Below the pieces are notes generated by a model. It ran no database searches, was not told the DNA's origin, and saw only the letters and a program-made list of their open reading frames with translations. The translations under genes and the position numbers were made by a program. A DNA stretch of 9,769 nucleotides from Oscillospiraceae bacterium (GTDB lineage: Bacteria > Bacillota > Clostridia > Oscillospirales > Ruminococcaceae): assembly GCA_017848155.1 (NCBI GenBank), contig JAGAKC010000222.1, forward strand, positions 1 through 9,769, written 5' to 3'. Positions 1-6,799 of the stretch are shown here, piece after piece; within the stretch, counting starts at the first letter, position 1, and each line of letters starts with the position of its first letter.

Positions 1-118
1 CAATTCATAATTCTTCTTTTGAAATTGATTATAATTGAACACCACTTAAATCAGGAATATACAATCGAATTCTTTGAATATTTCAAAACATGTTATATTT
101 TTGTAAAATGAATATTAT

Positions 119-1081
119 TTACTTAATATTCTTGTTGTTCTTCTTGATATATTCGGAATTTCTGAAACGGCATATCTGCTCCTCGCCGCCTAATGTGTCA
201 GACGCTTTGCGGAAGTATGTAAAGCCGTCCTGCACATAAAGTCCGTTCATGGCATACACATTATTAATGACATCCGAGGTGCCATCCTCAAGACGGACAG
301 TACCTGCCATTATTTTACCGAGATTTAATCCGCTGCCTGCGGTGAACACGAAACGTTCAGGCTCGTAAAGCTCAAAATTATACAGCATCTCGATATTATG
401 CGCCAGGTGCTTTTCATCCTCGAAATCAGTGAAATAGTAGCCGTTTTCATCAGCGGTGTATACAGCGCATTCGCCCTCAAACACCGAAAAGGCTATGGGA
501 AAATCCACTGCACTTTGTGTGATCTCTCCCGTTTTCAGATCAACGCTAATCAGCACTTCGCCGTTATAGGAGTAAGTACCCAGCTTATCGGAATATTCGC
601 CCTGTATACCTGTCCTGTCCTCGTGTATGCCCAATATCCATGCCGTATCTTCGTATACCGTCAGCTTATTGAACTGCATAAATCCCGACAGCTCACATAT
701 CACGCCGTTTTCATCCGTTTCGATGTCATACTGTGACAATACATAGCTACCGTTATCATAATCTGTACCATACATTGTGCCATCTGATATATCAAAAACA
801 GCAGGAGCAGATTCCATGTGCCGCAGCTCCTCCGCACTGCCGTTTTCATCAAGGCAGTAAAGGATATGCTCTGTTACCGCTCCGTCATCATCGTATATCG
901 GAGCAAATGCGTACACCTTGCCGTCCTCAACTGCAAAGCTGCCGATGCTGCCATGCTCCTCATAGGTGAGGAAGTCTGCAAGATCATCGTTGGCTTCTGT
1001 GACAGCGCTGTCATCTACATTATCTGAACATCCACAAAGCATAAACGAGGCTGCAAGAAATGCTGCTATACGTCTTTTCAT
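119..1081 (-). CDS. Propeller-like lipoprotein, second gene of a lipoprotein pair
   Basis: Putative exported lipoprotein of 320 residues; function not recognised. It starts MKRRIAAFLAASFMLCGC: two arginines after the first lysine, a hydrophobic stretch and the lipobox LCGC, which predicts lipid attachment at Cys18 on the outer face of the membrane. The body has recurring short strands such as GKVYAFAP, GTMYGTDYDNGSYVLSQYD and ISVDLKTGEI, the style of beta-propeller proteins that read out values blade by blade (DUF5050/WD40-like); this is inferred from pattern only. An in-frame Met lies 15 bases further upstream, but the chosen ATG overlaps the stop of the preceding lipoprotein gene as ATGA and has GGGAGG 9 nt upstream, so translational coupling is likely. 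It is the last gene of the sigma-factor locus. No clear terminator is visible in the 118 bases downstream, which are very AT-rich. Confidence 0.8.
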   Translation of the reverse strand: MKRRIAAFLAASFMLCGCSDNVDDSAVTEANDDLADFLTYEEHGSIGSFAVEDGKVYAFAPIYDDDGAVTEHILYCLDENGSAEELRHMESAPAVFDISDGTMYGTDYDNGSYVLSQYDIETDENGVICELSGFMQFNKLTVYEDTAWILGIHEDRTGIQGEYSDKLGTYSYNGEVLISVDLKTGEITQSAVDFPIAFSVFEGECAVYTADENGYYFTDFEDEKHLAHNIEMLYNFELYEPERFVFTAGSGLNLGKIMAGTVRLEDGTSDVINNVYAMNGLYVQDGFTYFRKASDTLGGEEQICRFRNSEYIKKNNKNIK

Positions 1082-2211
1082 TCCGACACCTCCCACATAG
1101 TAACGGGAGTATAGACAAGCGGCGAATCAAGTTCATACCTCAACAGCCTGCCGTTAGGTGATAAGCCGTAGATATCCTTTCCATCGGTGAATAAGCTCAG
1201 AGCCGTCACATCATCTATACCCGATATAAAGCGCTTCTGCGCCGTGCCCTCTCCTATGCTGTATATCGCCCCGTCAGAGCTTACAAGCAGCTCTCCGTTG
1301 AGCCAGACATAATCATAGATGTAGGACATATTTGCGCAGTATTTCCGCTCGCCCGTGGCTATATTAAGTGCATTGATGTTATATTTGCCGTTGTCTGTCC
1401 ATGTAAGCCATTCTCCGTTCTGCGAGATGTTCCATGCCTCCTCTGTCGATACGACAGAAACATATTCCCCCGTGAGAGTGTTATGCCAGCAGTACATATC
1501 ATCAGCAACGGTCAGCTCGTGCTCGCCGTAATATACTCCAAAAGCCTCAAGGGTATTCTTTTTCTCAGTAATATTGCCGTCAAAGTCCATGCGGTAATGC
1601 TGCATCGAATATACCGTGACCTCTCCGTATTCAGGATGAGTTTCCTTTTCCTGCGTTCCGATTCGCATATCTATGCCATATTCGGATATCATCATACTAT
1701 ATACATCGCCCTCGTAGAAAAGCTCTGATTCGCCTGTTTCTAGGTCATATCGCCAGATATCACCGCAGTAGTTGGTTACAGGTATAGGTATTCCCACTGG
1801 GGCGTCAGTATTTGAGATGAAGTAAAGGTCTCCCTCCCACAGATTAAGACAGCTTCCTGTTCTGGGCATAAGCTCCGTCATAACGCCGTTCTTTTTCATG
1901 AAGATATGGTTAGTGTTGCCGAGATCGGTGAAATACAGCTCGCCATCATCGCCTGTGCACACAAATCCCGTAGGCTCGATACCGTTCAGATTATCAGGAT
2001 TGTTACCGTAACGTATATCCATTGTGGCTGTTACGGGAGAAAACTCAGTAAGCTCAACCGTAGGCTCGGAAGTGTCTTCAAGTATCGTGGTAGGTATACT
2101 TGTTGCGGTGCTTTGAGTTACAGAGATATCACTCTGCTCTGTGGATGAGCTGTCCGCACAGCCGCATAACAGCAACGCCGCAGATAATATCAGGATAGTT
2201 CTTGTTTTCAT
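1078..2211 (-). CDS. Propeller-like lipoprotein, first gene of a lipoprotein pair
   Basis: Putative surface lipoprotein of 377 residues, no specific family recognised. The signal peptide MKTRTILILSAALLLCGC has the lipobox LCGC with Cys18 as lipidation site, followed by a Ser/Thr/Glu-rich linker to about residue 60 that would hold the folded domain off the membrane. The body carries repeated propeller-like blocks: DDGELYFTDLGN, EGDLYFISNTD, WRYDLETGESELFYEGD, LNIATGERKYC, DGAIYSIGEG and GKDIYGLSPNGRLLRYEL. These resemble the repeats of DUF5050/Kelch-type sensor or binding proteins. The start has AGGAGG with five bases before ATG. Its 3' end overlaps the next lipoprotein by four bases. It lies 60 bases after the presumed anti-sigma gene, and a hairpin terminator sits in that gap. 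It may be a ligand-sensing or regulatory partner of the sigma/anti-sigma pair, an inference from gene order only. Confidence 0.8.
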   Translation of the reverse strand: MKTRTILILSAALLLCGCADSSSTEQSDISVTQSTATSIPTTILEDTSEPTVELTEFSPVTATMDIRYGNNPDNLNGIEPTGFVCTGDDGELYFTDLGNTNHIFMKKNGVMTELMPRTGSCLNLWEGDLYFISNTDAPVGIPIPVTNYCGDIWRYDLETGESELFYEGDVYSMMISEYGIDMRIGTQEKETHPEYGEVTVYSMQHYRMDFDGNITEKKNTLEAFGVYYGEHELTVADDMYCWHNTLTGEYVSVVSTEEAWNISQNGEWLTWTDNGKYNINALNIATGERKYCANMSYIYDYVWLNGELLVSSDGAIYSIGEGTAQKRFISGIDDVTALSLFTDGKDIYGLSPNGRLLRYELDSPLVYTPVTMWEVSE

Positions 2212-2223
2212 ATCGTCCTCCTA

Positions 2224-2258
2224 CAAAAATTGCAGATATCAATTAAGACATCTGCAAT
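2224..2258 (-). terminator. Rho-independent terminator or attenuator before the lipoprotein genes
   Basis: On the minus strand ATTGCAGAT pairs perfectly with ATCTGCAAT. The stem extends inward by about three more pairs (one G-U) around a TTAATT loop and is followed directly by TTTTTG. It stands 12 bases after the anti-sigma stop and ends next to the AGGAGG of the first lipoprotein. Because no good promoter is visible between hairpin and lipoprotein start, partial read-through is likely, lowering lipoprotein expression relative to the sigma factor. Confidence 0.7.
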
Positions 2259-2270
2259 CCAAACGAAATA

Positions 2271-2933
2271 TTACAATCGCGGCTGAAAATTTATTTGCCT
2301 TCCAATATCCACTGCTGAGATCACATCAGTCGGGCCATCAATGCAATAGGCGTATTTATCATCGCTGTACATCACGCACATCAGCGTTCCGCCCTCGTTA
2401 TACGCTGTCACGATATCCTCATCCTGCGAGGGCTGAACGGTAAAATGCGACCGCTCAAACAGCACGGAAAAATCATTCTTAGGCACCTGCCAGAAGGTCA
2501 CTGTCCTGCCTTTGCTTCGGAAAACAAGATAGGTGCTTTTATCGCTTATCATGCTATCGTACTTCACATATCGGTATTCTGCGGGGAGTACAGGCATATA
2601 GAACTCTGTCATCACATCAAAGGCGGTGCTTTCCTCCTCATGGAAAACTCCCATATATCCCTGCTCCTTTTGTGAGCTGAGATAAAAATCGCTCCTCATC
2701 ACAGTAGATCCGCACAAAGCTATCACCGCAACAAGTGCGGCTATCAGAGCCACTCTTACACGAACCTTTATCGGTGCTTTTACTTTGCTTGGCACGAAGC
2801 CTGTCTGCGAGCTTATCAACCGCTCCATCCTGCGCTGAAAACCCTTTGAGAAACGGTGCTCTGAAAGACCGTCGTATTCGGAAAACTCCTGCTGCGAGAT
2901 CATGAGCATGATATCTGATATATCATTTTCCAC
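2271..2933 (-). CDS. Single-pass membrane protein, probable anti-sigma factor (DUF4367-like)
   Basis: Protein of about 220 residues encoded right after an ECF sigma factor. The N-terminal 55 residues are charged and cytoplasmic (FSEYDGLSEHRFSKGFQRRMERLI), as expected for a sigma-binding segment. One membrane helix follows at about residues 60-79 (VALIAALVAVIALCG), then an outside domain of about 140 residues with FYMPVLPAEYRYVKYD and STYLVFRSKGRTVTFWQ. That pattern matches DUF4367 domains found in Clostridia behind ECF sigma genes. Binding of the sigma factor is inferred from order and topology. Start choice: a GTG at 2942 is possible but lacks a ribosome binding site, whereas GTG at 2933 has GAGG eight bases upstream, so the shorter form is given. 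No ATG is available in frame near the start. The gap to the sigma gene is about 18 bases. Confidence 0.75.
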   Translation of the reverse strand: MENDISDIMLMISQQEFSEYDGLSEHRFSKGFQRRMERLISSQTGFVPSKVKAPIKVRVRVALIAALVAVIALCGSTVMRSDFYLSSQKEQGYMGVFHEEESTAFDVMTEFYMPVLPAEYRYVKYDSMISDKSTYLVFRSKGRTVTFWQVPKNDFSVLFERSHFTVQPSQDEDIVTAYNEGGTLMCVMYSDDKYAYCIDGPTDVISAVDIGRQINFQPRL

Positions 2934-2951
2934 ACCGTTCACCTCATACTT

Positions 2952-3491
2952 TCATCGTTTGATAAACTCTGTAACTGCCTTTCTAGCACGAAAAAGCCGC
3001 ACTGCCGCATGATTTTCACTTATCCCGAGAAACGCAGCGATCTCCTTGTTGCTCATATCTGAGAATGCGGAGAGCGTCAGCACATCGCGCTGTGCCTCAG
3101 GCAGTGTGGAAATAAAGCTCATCAGCTCCTCCGCAGATATTGCTCCGAGAGCCGCCTCATCAACAGGGGGAGCAGTATCAACAGGCATTGGAGCGTCCTC
3201 ATCATCAAGGCTGTTGCCCTGCTTTGTGCGAGCCTTGAACATATCCACTGCGACATTCCTTACTATTACATCTAAAAATGCACCCCGTTTATTACAGGGA
3301 ATTTTCATAATACGCTGAAAATTTTTCGCCGCACGCAAAAAAGCCTCATGTACTGCGTCCTCTGCATCGGTACTATTATTCAGCTTTGAAAAGGCTATGT
3401 GATACATTTTGCTGCGGTGCTCAAGGTATAGCCGTTCAAACTCGGTCTGCTCCTCGGCATTATTCAGCATTGAGAGATATATGTTAAGCAT
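2952..3491 (-). CDS. ECF-type RNA polymerase sigma factor (sigma-70 family)
   Basis: Directs RNA polymerase to a specific promoter set. With the chosen start it has 179 residues, usual for ECF factors. Region 2 spans about residues 16-90 (FERLYLEHRSKMYHIAFSKL, then DAEDAVHEAFLRA, the polymerase-binding and -10 recognition part). An acidic, Pro-rich linker follows at about 92-118, then region 4 at about 120-175, with the HTH MSNKEIAAFLGISENHAAVR that reads the -35 element. The reading frame stays open to an ATG at 3557, but MLNIYLSM at 3491 matches the usual N-terminus of this clostridial group and has GAGG six bases upstream, so the shorter form is preferred. It is the first gene of the operon, followed closely by the putative anti-sigma gene. 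The target promoters cannot be told from the window; autoregulation is common in the family. Confidence 0.9.
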   Translation of the reverse strand: MLNIYLSMLNNAEEQTEFERLYLEHRSKMYHIAFSKLNNSTDAEDAVHEAFLRAAKNFQRIMKIPCNKRGAFLDVIVRNVAVDMFKARTKQGNSLDDEDAPMPVDTAPPVDEAALGAISAEELMSFISTLPEAQRDVLTLSAFSDMSNKEIAAFLGISENHAAVRLFRARKAVTEFIKR

Positions 3492-3584
3492 ATCGTTCCT
3501 CGTTTCATTCAGGTTGAGATTATTGTACAACACTTCTGTGGATTTTTCAAGACCCATGTAATTATTTCCTTAGTTTACAGATGT

Positions 3585-3612
3585 ATTATACAAGGAGATG
3601 ATATTATGAAAA
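3585..3612 (-). promoter_or_regulatory. Candidate promoter of the sigma-factor operon
   Basis: On the minus strand there is a perfect TATAAT at 3590-3585 with TTTTCA (4 of 6 matches to TTGACA) 16 bases upstream. Transcription would start about 85-90 bases before the preferred sigma-factor start. The -35 part overlaps the first codons of the divergent lipoprotein fragment, so the two transcription units would interfere. Confidence 0.45.
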
Positions 3613-3905
3613 AGATCATATTACTTACAGTTATTCTTCCTTTGAACGGCTGTGCGGCAAGGGATGAGATGTCTACGCAAGAAACACAACCTGCATCTTC
3701 TGACACTGCAAGCTCTGTTATTGAAGAATCACAGCCTCCTATTTCGGACACCGCAAGCTCTGAAACCGACGATATATCTGAACAGACAAGATGGATAATA
3801 CATTTAAAACATACTACATCTTCTAATATACCGTCCCACGTTCTCCCTGGTCACCCTCCACTGCCGACCAACCTTGAACCCCTCAATCTCACCGTCCTGC
3901 ACTAA
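3606..3905 (+). pseudogene. Lipoprotein N-terminal fragment, probably truncated by an insertion
   Basis: The start is convincing: AAGGAG eight bases before ATG, then MKKIILLTVILPLNGC, a lipoprotein signal with Cys16 as lipidation site. A Ser/Thr/Glu linker follows in which SDTASS occurs twice (SSDTASSVIEESQPP, ISDTASSETDDIS), similar to the linkers of the two lipoproteins at 1078-2211 and 119-1081. After about residue 61 (EQT) the protein changes character to a His/Pro-rich tail, which is simply the antisense reading of the HTH gene at 3804-3986. No folded domain is therefore left. The likely history is a lipoprotein gene divergent from the sigma factor whose 3' part was cut away when a mobile element arrived. 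The missing part is not in the window. Alternatively it could be a small expressed surface peptide of 99 residues. Confidence 0.55.
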
Positions 3906-3986
3906 CCGCAGGGCGGTGTTTCTACCTATGTGGAGCAATTTCTGTAAATCTTTTATTGTCAAAATATCCTTAGTATTATTCAGCAT
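3804..3986 (-). CDS. Excisionase-like helix-turn-helix DNA-binding protein
   Basis: Protein of 60 residues forming one winged-helix MerR/excisionase-type domain (HTH_17 family). ILTIKDLQKLLHIGRNTALRLV gives the helix-turn-helix at about residues 8-29. GEIEGFKVGRQWRVTRENVGRYI (about 32-54) is the wing plus final helix, with the hallmark VGRQWRV strand. Proteins of this kind act as recombination directionality factors of integrative elements or as small repressors. The start is supported by AAGGAGG six bases upstream. The gene converges with the truncated lipoprotein and diverges from the small membrane protein at 4078. No tyrosine integrase lies next to it, which is the usual partner; the only recombinase in the window is the serine enzyme at 6799-7368. 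Role as excisionase is therefore likely by family but unproven here. Confidence 0.85.
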   Translation of the reverse strand: MLNNTKDILTIKDLQKLLHIGRNTALRLVQDGEIEGFKVGRQWRVTRENVGRYIRRCSMF

Positions 3987-4010
3987 AATAGTCCTCCTTA
4001 GTTTAACAAA

Positions 4011-4287
4011 GTTTATTTAATCCCATGTTCGCCCATATTGTCCCTCTGCTCGGAGATATATTATTCCTGCGGAGGTGATGAACTATGGGACAAGCGCGAA
4101 GCTCATAGCGTCGATCGTTGAAACAGGCCTGATGGCGATACTCGGCATTGCCTGCATAATCTCAGAATGCAACAAGCAGACTCGTACACAGGCTCTGCAG
4201 AACACCATCGACAACGCACAGCAGGAGATGAAGCGTGTCAACAGCACGCCCTTTCTGCTGAAGTAAAGTTTATCTAGGTTTATCTAA
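4011..4287. repeat. Three copies of GTTTATYTAR flanking the small membrane gene
   Basis: GTTTATTTAA at 4011-4020, GTTTATCTAG at 4268-4277 and GTTTATCTAA at 4278-4287. The last two are a direct tandem right behind the stop of the small membrane protein; the first lies between the divergent HTH and membrane genes. They could be binding sites for the HTH protein or the recombinase, but being AT-rich and short they may also be chance. Confidence 0.3.
4078..4266 (+). CDS. Small single-pass membrane protein, unknown function
   Basis: Reading frame of 62 residues. MNYGTSAKLIASIVETGL leads into one predicted membrane helix at about residues 8-28 (LIASIVETGLMAILGIACIIS). A polar, helical, Gln/Asn-rich tail follows with QNTIDNAQQEMKRVN. 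This is the shape of small toxin-like, holin-like or phage/plasmid accessory peptides; no family recognised. The start is unusual: GCGGAGGTGATG places GGAGG only two bases before ATG (4078), and the GTG at 4075 overlaps it. The same site is correctly spaced for an out-of-frame ATG at 4085 that would give only a 7-residue peptide. It diverges from the excisionase-like gene and is followed by a terminator. Base composition and codons are like the operon downstream, which argues that it is real. Confidence 0.5.
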   Translation: MNYGTSAKLIASIVETGLMAILGIACIISECNKQTRTQALQNTIDNAQQEMKRVNSTPFLLK

Positions 4288-4299
4288 GACCGCACATAT

Positions 4300-4344
4300 A
4301 GCCCCGTTGTTGTGTAACTCAAAACACAGCGGCGGGGCTTTTTG
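4300..4344 (+). terminator. Rho-independent terminator upstream of the DUF960 operon
   Basis: AGCCCCG at 4300-4306 pairs with CGGGGCT at 4333-4339. The stem continues with TTGTTGTGT against ACACAGCGG (three G-U pairs) to about 16 pairs around the loop AACTCAAA, followed by TTTTT. It lies between the small membrane gene and DUF960. No convincing promoter is visible in the 44 bases between it and the DUF960 start, so it may act as a leader attenuator rather than a full stop. Confidence 0.85.
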
Positions 4345-4388
4345 TGTTTCTGGAAAACCGCATAACCAAGCCGTTTAAGGAGGTAAAA

Positions 4389-4676
4389 ATGTTTAAAAAT
4401 CCACGCTACACCACAAAAGGAATCAATGATAACCTGCCAATTATGACACAGATCTTTCTGTGGGGACTTATCGAGACGATGGAAGTCCCCGAGCAGGATT
4501 ACTTGCAGGTGTTCACTCTGTCTGTTGAGAAAGGCATGCAGAAAGTCCTGCACGAGCAGGAATGTCCCGAATACTCAAAGGAGCATCTGTTTCCTAGTAC
4601 AAACCCCATCACAGGCAAGATCTTCGTCATTGACGACGAGACCCATTCCACAATGCTTTTTGCTGAAGAATACTGA
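4389..4676 (+). CDS. DUF960 family protein
   Basis: Protein of 95 residues matching the DUF960 family of Firmicutes plasmids, phages and integrative elements; its biochemical function is not known. Recognisable family blocks are MFKNPRYTTKGINDNLP at the start, IFLWGLIETMEVPEQDYLQVF (about 22-42), KVLHEQECPEYSKEHLFPS (about 52-70) and the C-terminal KIFVIDDETHSTMLFAEEY. The length is typical. The frame extends 45 bases upstream, but ATG 4389 is right behind AAGGAGG with good spacing and gives the usual family N-terminus. It is the first gene of a tight operon: the amidoligase begins 15 bases after its stop. DUF960 beside amidoligase genes suggests it is a small accessory or substrate-binding partner, which is inference. 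Confidence 0.88.
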   Translation: MFKNPRYTTKGINDNLPIMTQIFLWGLIETMEVPEQDYLQVFTLSVEKGMQKVLHEQECPEYSKEHLFPSTNPITGKIFVIDDETHSTMLFAEEY

Positions 4677-4691
4677 TAGGAGGAATTTACA

Positions 4692-5801
4692 ATGCAAAAC
4701 GACATCATTTTCTGCGACCGCTGCGGATGCGAACTCACAAGCGATTCTGCTCATTACTTTGAGGACGAATATCTTTGCTCGGACTGTCTTGACGATTCAA
4801 CAATTGTCTGCTCCTACTGCGGAGAGCGCATCTGGAGCGACGATAACGCAGGCACTATGAGCATGCCGCTGTGCGATCGCTGCTACGACAACCACTACAC
4901 TTCCTGCGAGGATTGTGGACGTATCATTCATCAGGACTACGCAAATTACTACGATGACGATGACTGTCCTTACTGCGACAACTGTTTCAGCCATCGTAAC
5001 GAGGGACCAATCCGTGACTACAGCTACAAACCCGATCCCGAGTTCTACGGTGAGGGCGACCGCTATTTCGGGGTAGAGCTTGAGATCGATGAGGGCGGTA
5101 AGATTGGAGACAACGCACAGGCTCTGATTGACCTCGCGAATGTTCTCAACGAACACATCTACATCAAGTCAGACGGCAGTCTGAATGACGGCATGGAGAT
5201 CGTGACTCACCCCATGACGCTGGACTATCATCGTTCGACTATGCCGTGGGAGCGGCTCTGTGGCAAGGCAATCCATCTTCGCTACAAAAGCCACAAAACA
5301 ACAACTTGCGGACTTCATGTCCACGTTAATCGCACAGCCTTTGGAGAGACCCGAGAGGAGCAGGACGAAGCTATCTCTCGGGTTTTGTATTTTGTGGAGC
5401 ATCATTGGGCGGAGCTGCTGAAATTCAGCCGCCGCACAGAGTACGCAATGAACAAGTGGGCGGCTCGCTATGGCTACAAGCACGACCCGAAAGAGATCAT
5501 GGAGAACGCCAAGAAGGGCGGCAATGGTCGCTATGCCTGCGTGAACATCACCAACTGGAACACGATCGAGTTCAGAATGTTCCGCGGCACTCTCAAAGCA
5601 AATACCATCATAGCTACTCTTGAATTGGTAGACAAGGTGTGTGATTTGGCTCTGTATCTCACTGACAAGGAGATTGCAAATGTAAGCTGGACGACCTTTG
5701 TCAAGACGCTCGATGCTACAAAGCATAAGGAGTTGATAGCTTACCTTAAGGAACGCCAGCTGTATGTGAACGAGCCTGTTGATTATATGGAGGATGATTA
5801 A
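4692..5801 (+). CDS. Zinc-finger amidoligase (Amidoligase_2 family) fusion protein
   Basis: Putative ATP-dependent COOH-NH2 ligase of the glutamine-synthetase-like fold, 369 residues. The N-terminal 100 residues hold three zinc-binding units of LIM/treble-clef style: C8-C11 with C29-C32, C40-C43 with C61-C64, and C72-C75 with C92/C95-C98. The amidoligase domain covers about 122-325. Its motifs are RYFGVELEIDEGG (E129 and E131 as likely metal ligands), SDGSLNDGMEIVTHPM (160-175), CGLHVHVNR (206-214, H209 and H211) and NTIEFRMFRGTL (290-301, E293 and the two arginines for nucleotide binding). The family is thought to make amide or isopeptide links between amino acids, peptides or proteins. The zinc domain may bind the target. 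The start follows AGGAGG by eight bases. The amidotransferase gene begins two bases after the stop, implying a joint pathway. The true substrate cannot be read from sequence. Confidence 0.88.
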   Translation: MQNDIIFCDRCGCELTSDSAHYFEDEYLCSDCLDDSTIVCSYCGERIWSDDNAGTMSMPLCDRCYDNHYTSCEDCGRIIHQDYANYYDDDDCPYCDNCFSHRNEGPIRDYSYKPDPEFYGEGDRYFGVELEIDEGGKIGDNAQALIDLANVLNEHIYIKSDGSLNDGMEIVTHPMTLDYHRSTMPWERLCGKAIHLRYKSHKTTTCGLHVHVNRTAFGETREEQDEAISRVLYFVEHHWAELLKFSRRTEYAMNKWAARYGYKHDPKEIMENAKKGGNGRYACVNITNWNTIEFRMFRGTLKANTIIATLELVDKVCDLALYLTDKEIANVSWTTFVKTLDATKHKELIAYLKERQLYVNEPVDYMEDD

Positions 5802-5803
5802 TT

Positions 5804-6799
5804 ATGTGTGCAATTTTCGGTTTGATTGATTACAGAAACTATTTCACGAAGCACCAACGCGAGAAAGTGCTGAAAGTGCTCTCAAAGGAGTGCGAGGTCA
5901 GAGGTACTGATGCTACTGGTTTCGCATATATTCATGACGGCAGGCTGTCTGTTTTCAAGAGACCTCTTGCCGCTCATAAGATGAGGCTTCGTTTGCCGCT
6001 TGAAAGCAATATCGTTATGGGGCATACTCGTATGGCTACTCAGGGCAACAAGTTTGAGAACTACAACAACCATCCGTTTTCAGGAATGTGTGGCTCTATG
6101 CCGTTCGCCCTTGCTCACAACGGAGTTCTTCATAATGACGAAAAGCTCCGCAAAGACCTCAAGCTACCTGCAACTAGAATAGCGACAGACAGCTACATAG
6201 CTGTTCAGCTGCTTGAGCAGAAAGATACCCTCGACTTTGACAGCATCGCACAGATGGCGGAACAGCTCGAGGGGTCTTTTACTATTACGGTGCTTGATGT
6301 AGCGAAAAACCTCTATTTCATCAAGGGCGATAATCCTCTTGCACTCTATCACTTTGAGCGTGAAGGCTTCTACATCTATGCGAGCACTGCCGCTATCCTT
6401 GATTGTGCGCTAATTACGCTCGGATTGGTGACTAAGTTCTACGCCGAGATCGACGCTAAGTGCGGAGATATCCTGCGAATCTCGCCCGATGGTGAGCTTA
6501 CTTCAGCTAAGTTCAATACCGCAAAACTGGATGCACTCGACTATTATTACAGCTACCGACCGTACTGGTGGACTCATGCCGAGCCTGAGGACTACGCTGA
6601 ATGGTTTGAGAGCGCCGCTGTAAAAGAACTTAAGCAGTTCGCGAGCTACATCGGAGTATCCGAGAAGGACATCGACCTGCTCCTTGAATACGGCTACACT
6701 GTCGATGATGTTGAGGACTTGCTCTATATTCCCGAGGGCGTTGAAACCGCGGTTGAAGAGATACTTTGCGAATACGCCTACTGCGGAGGTGAATGGTAA
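5804..6799 (+). CDS. Class II glutamine amidotransferase (Ntn-hydrolase)
   Basis: Stand-alone glutaminase-type protein of 331 residues. After removal of Met1, Cys2 (MCAIFGLI) would be the N-terminal nucleophile that releases ammonia from glutamine. Family motifs follow in order: RGTDATGF (33-40), MGHTRMATQGN (72-82, R76 for the glutamine carboxylate), NNHPF (88-92), AHNGVLHN (104-111, N106/G107 oxyanion hole) and TDSYIAVQLL (128-137, D129 for the glutamine amino group). GSFTITVLD and IYASTAAIL belong to the core beta sheets. The Ntn domain ends near 235. There is no synthetase or sugar-isomerase domain, so a partner must use the product; the amidoligase two bases upstream is the natural candidate. 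The last 100 residues hold an aromatic patch (YYYSYRPYWW) and a helical DIDLLLEYGYTVDDVEDLL segment like a UBA-type bundle. GGAGG lies eleven bases before ATG. Confidence 0.9.
   Translation: MCAIFGLIDYRNYFTKHQREKVLKVLSKECEVRGTDATGFAYIHDGRLSVFKRPLAAHKMRLRLPLESNIVMGHTRMATQGNKFENYNNHPFSGMCGSMPFALAHNGVLHNDEKLRKDLKLPATRIATDSYIAVQLLEQKDTLDFDSIAQMAEQLEGSFTITVLDVAKNLYFIKGDNPLALYHFEREGFYIYASTAAILDCALITLGLVTKFYAEIDAKCGDILRISPDGELTSAKFNTAKLDALDYYYSYRPYWWTHAEPEDYAEWFESAAVKELKQFASYIGVSEKDIDLLLEYGYTVDDVEDLLYIPEGVETAVEEILCEYAYCGGEW

Noticed and set aside
4797..5156. Antisense open frame of 119 codons inside the amidoligase gene
   Set aside because: Val/Ala-rich product is the mirror of the Asp/Tyr/Cys codons of the zinc domain; no ribosome binding site argument and the sense strand is clearly coding.
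5169..5726. Antisense open frame of 185 codons inside the amidoligase gene
   Set aside because: Long only because of codon bias on the sense strand; the sense product has clear catalytic motifs.
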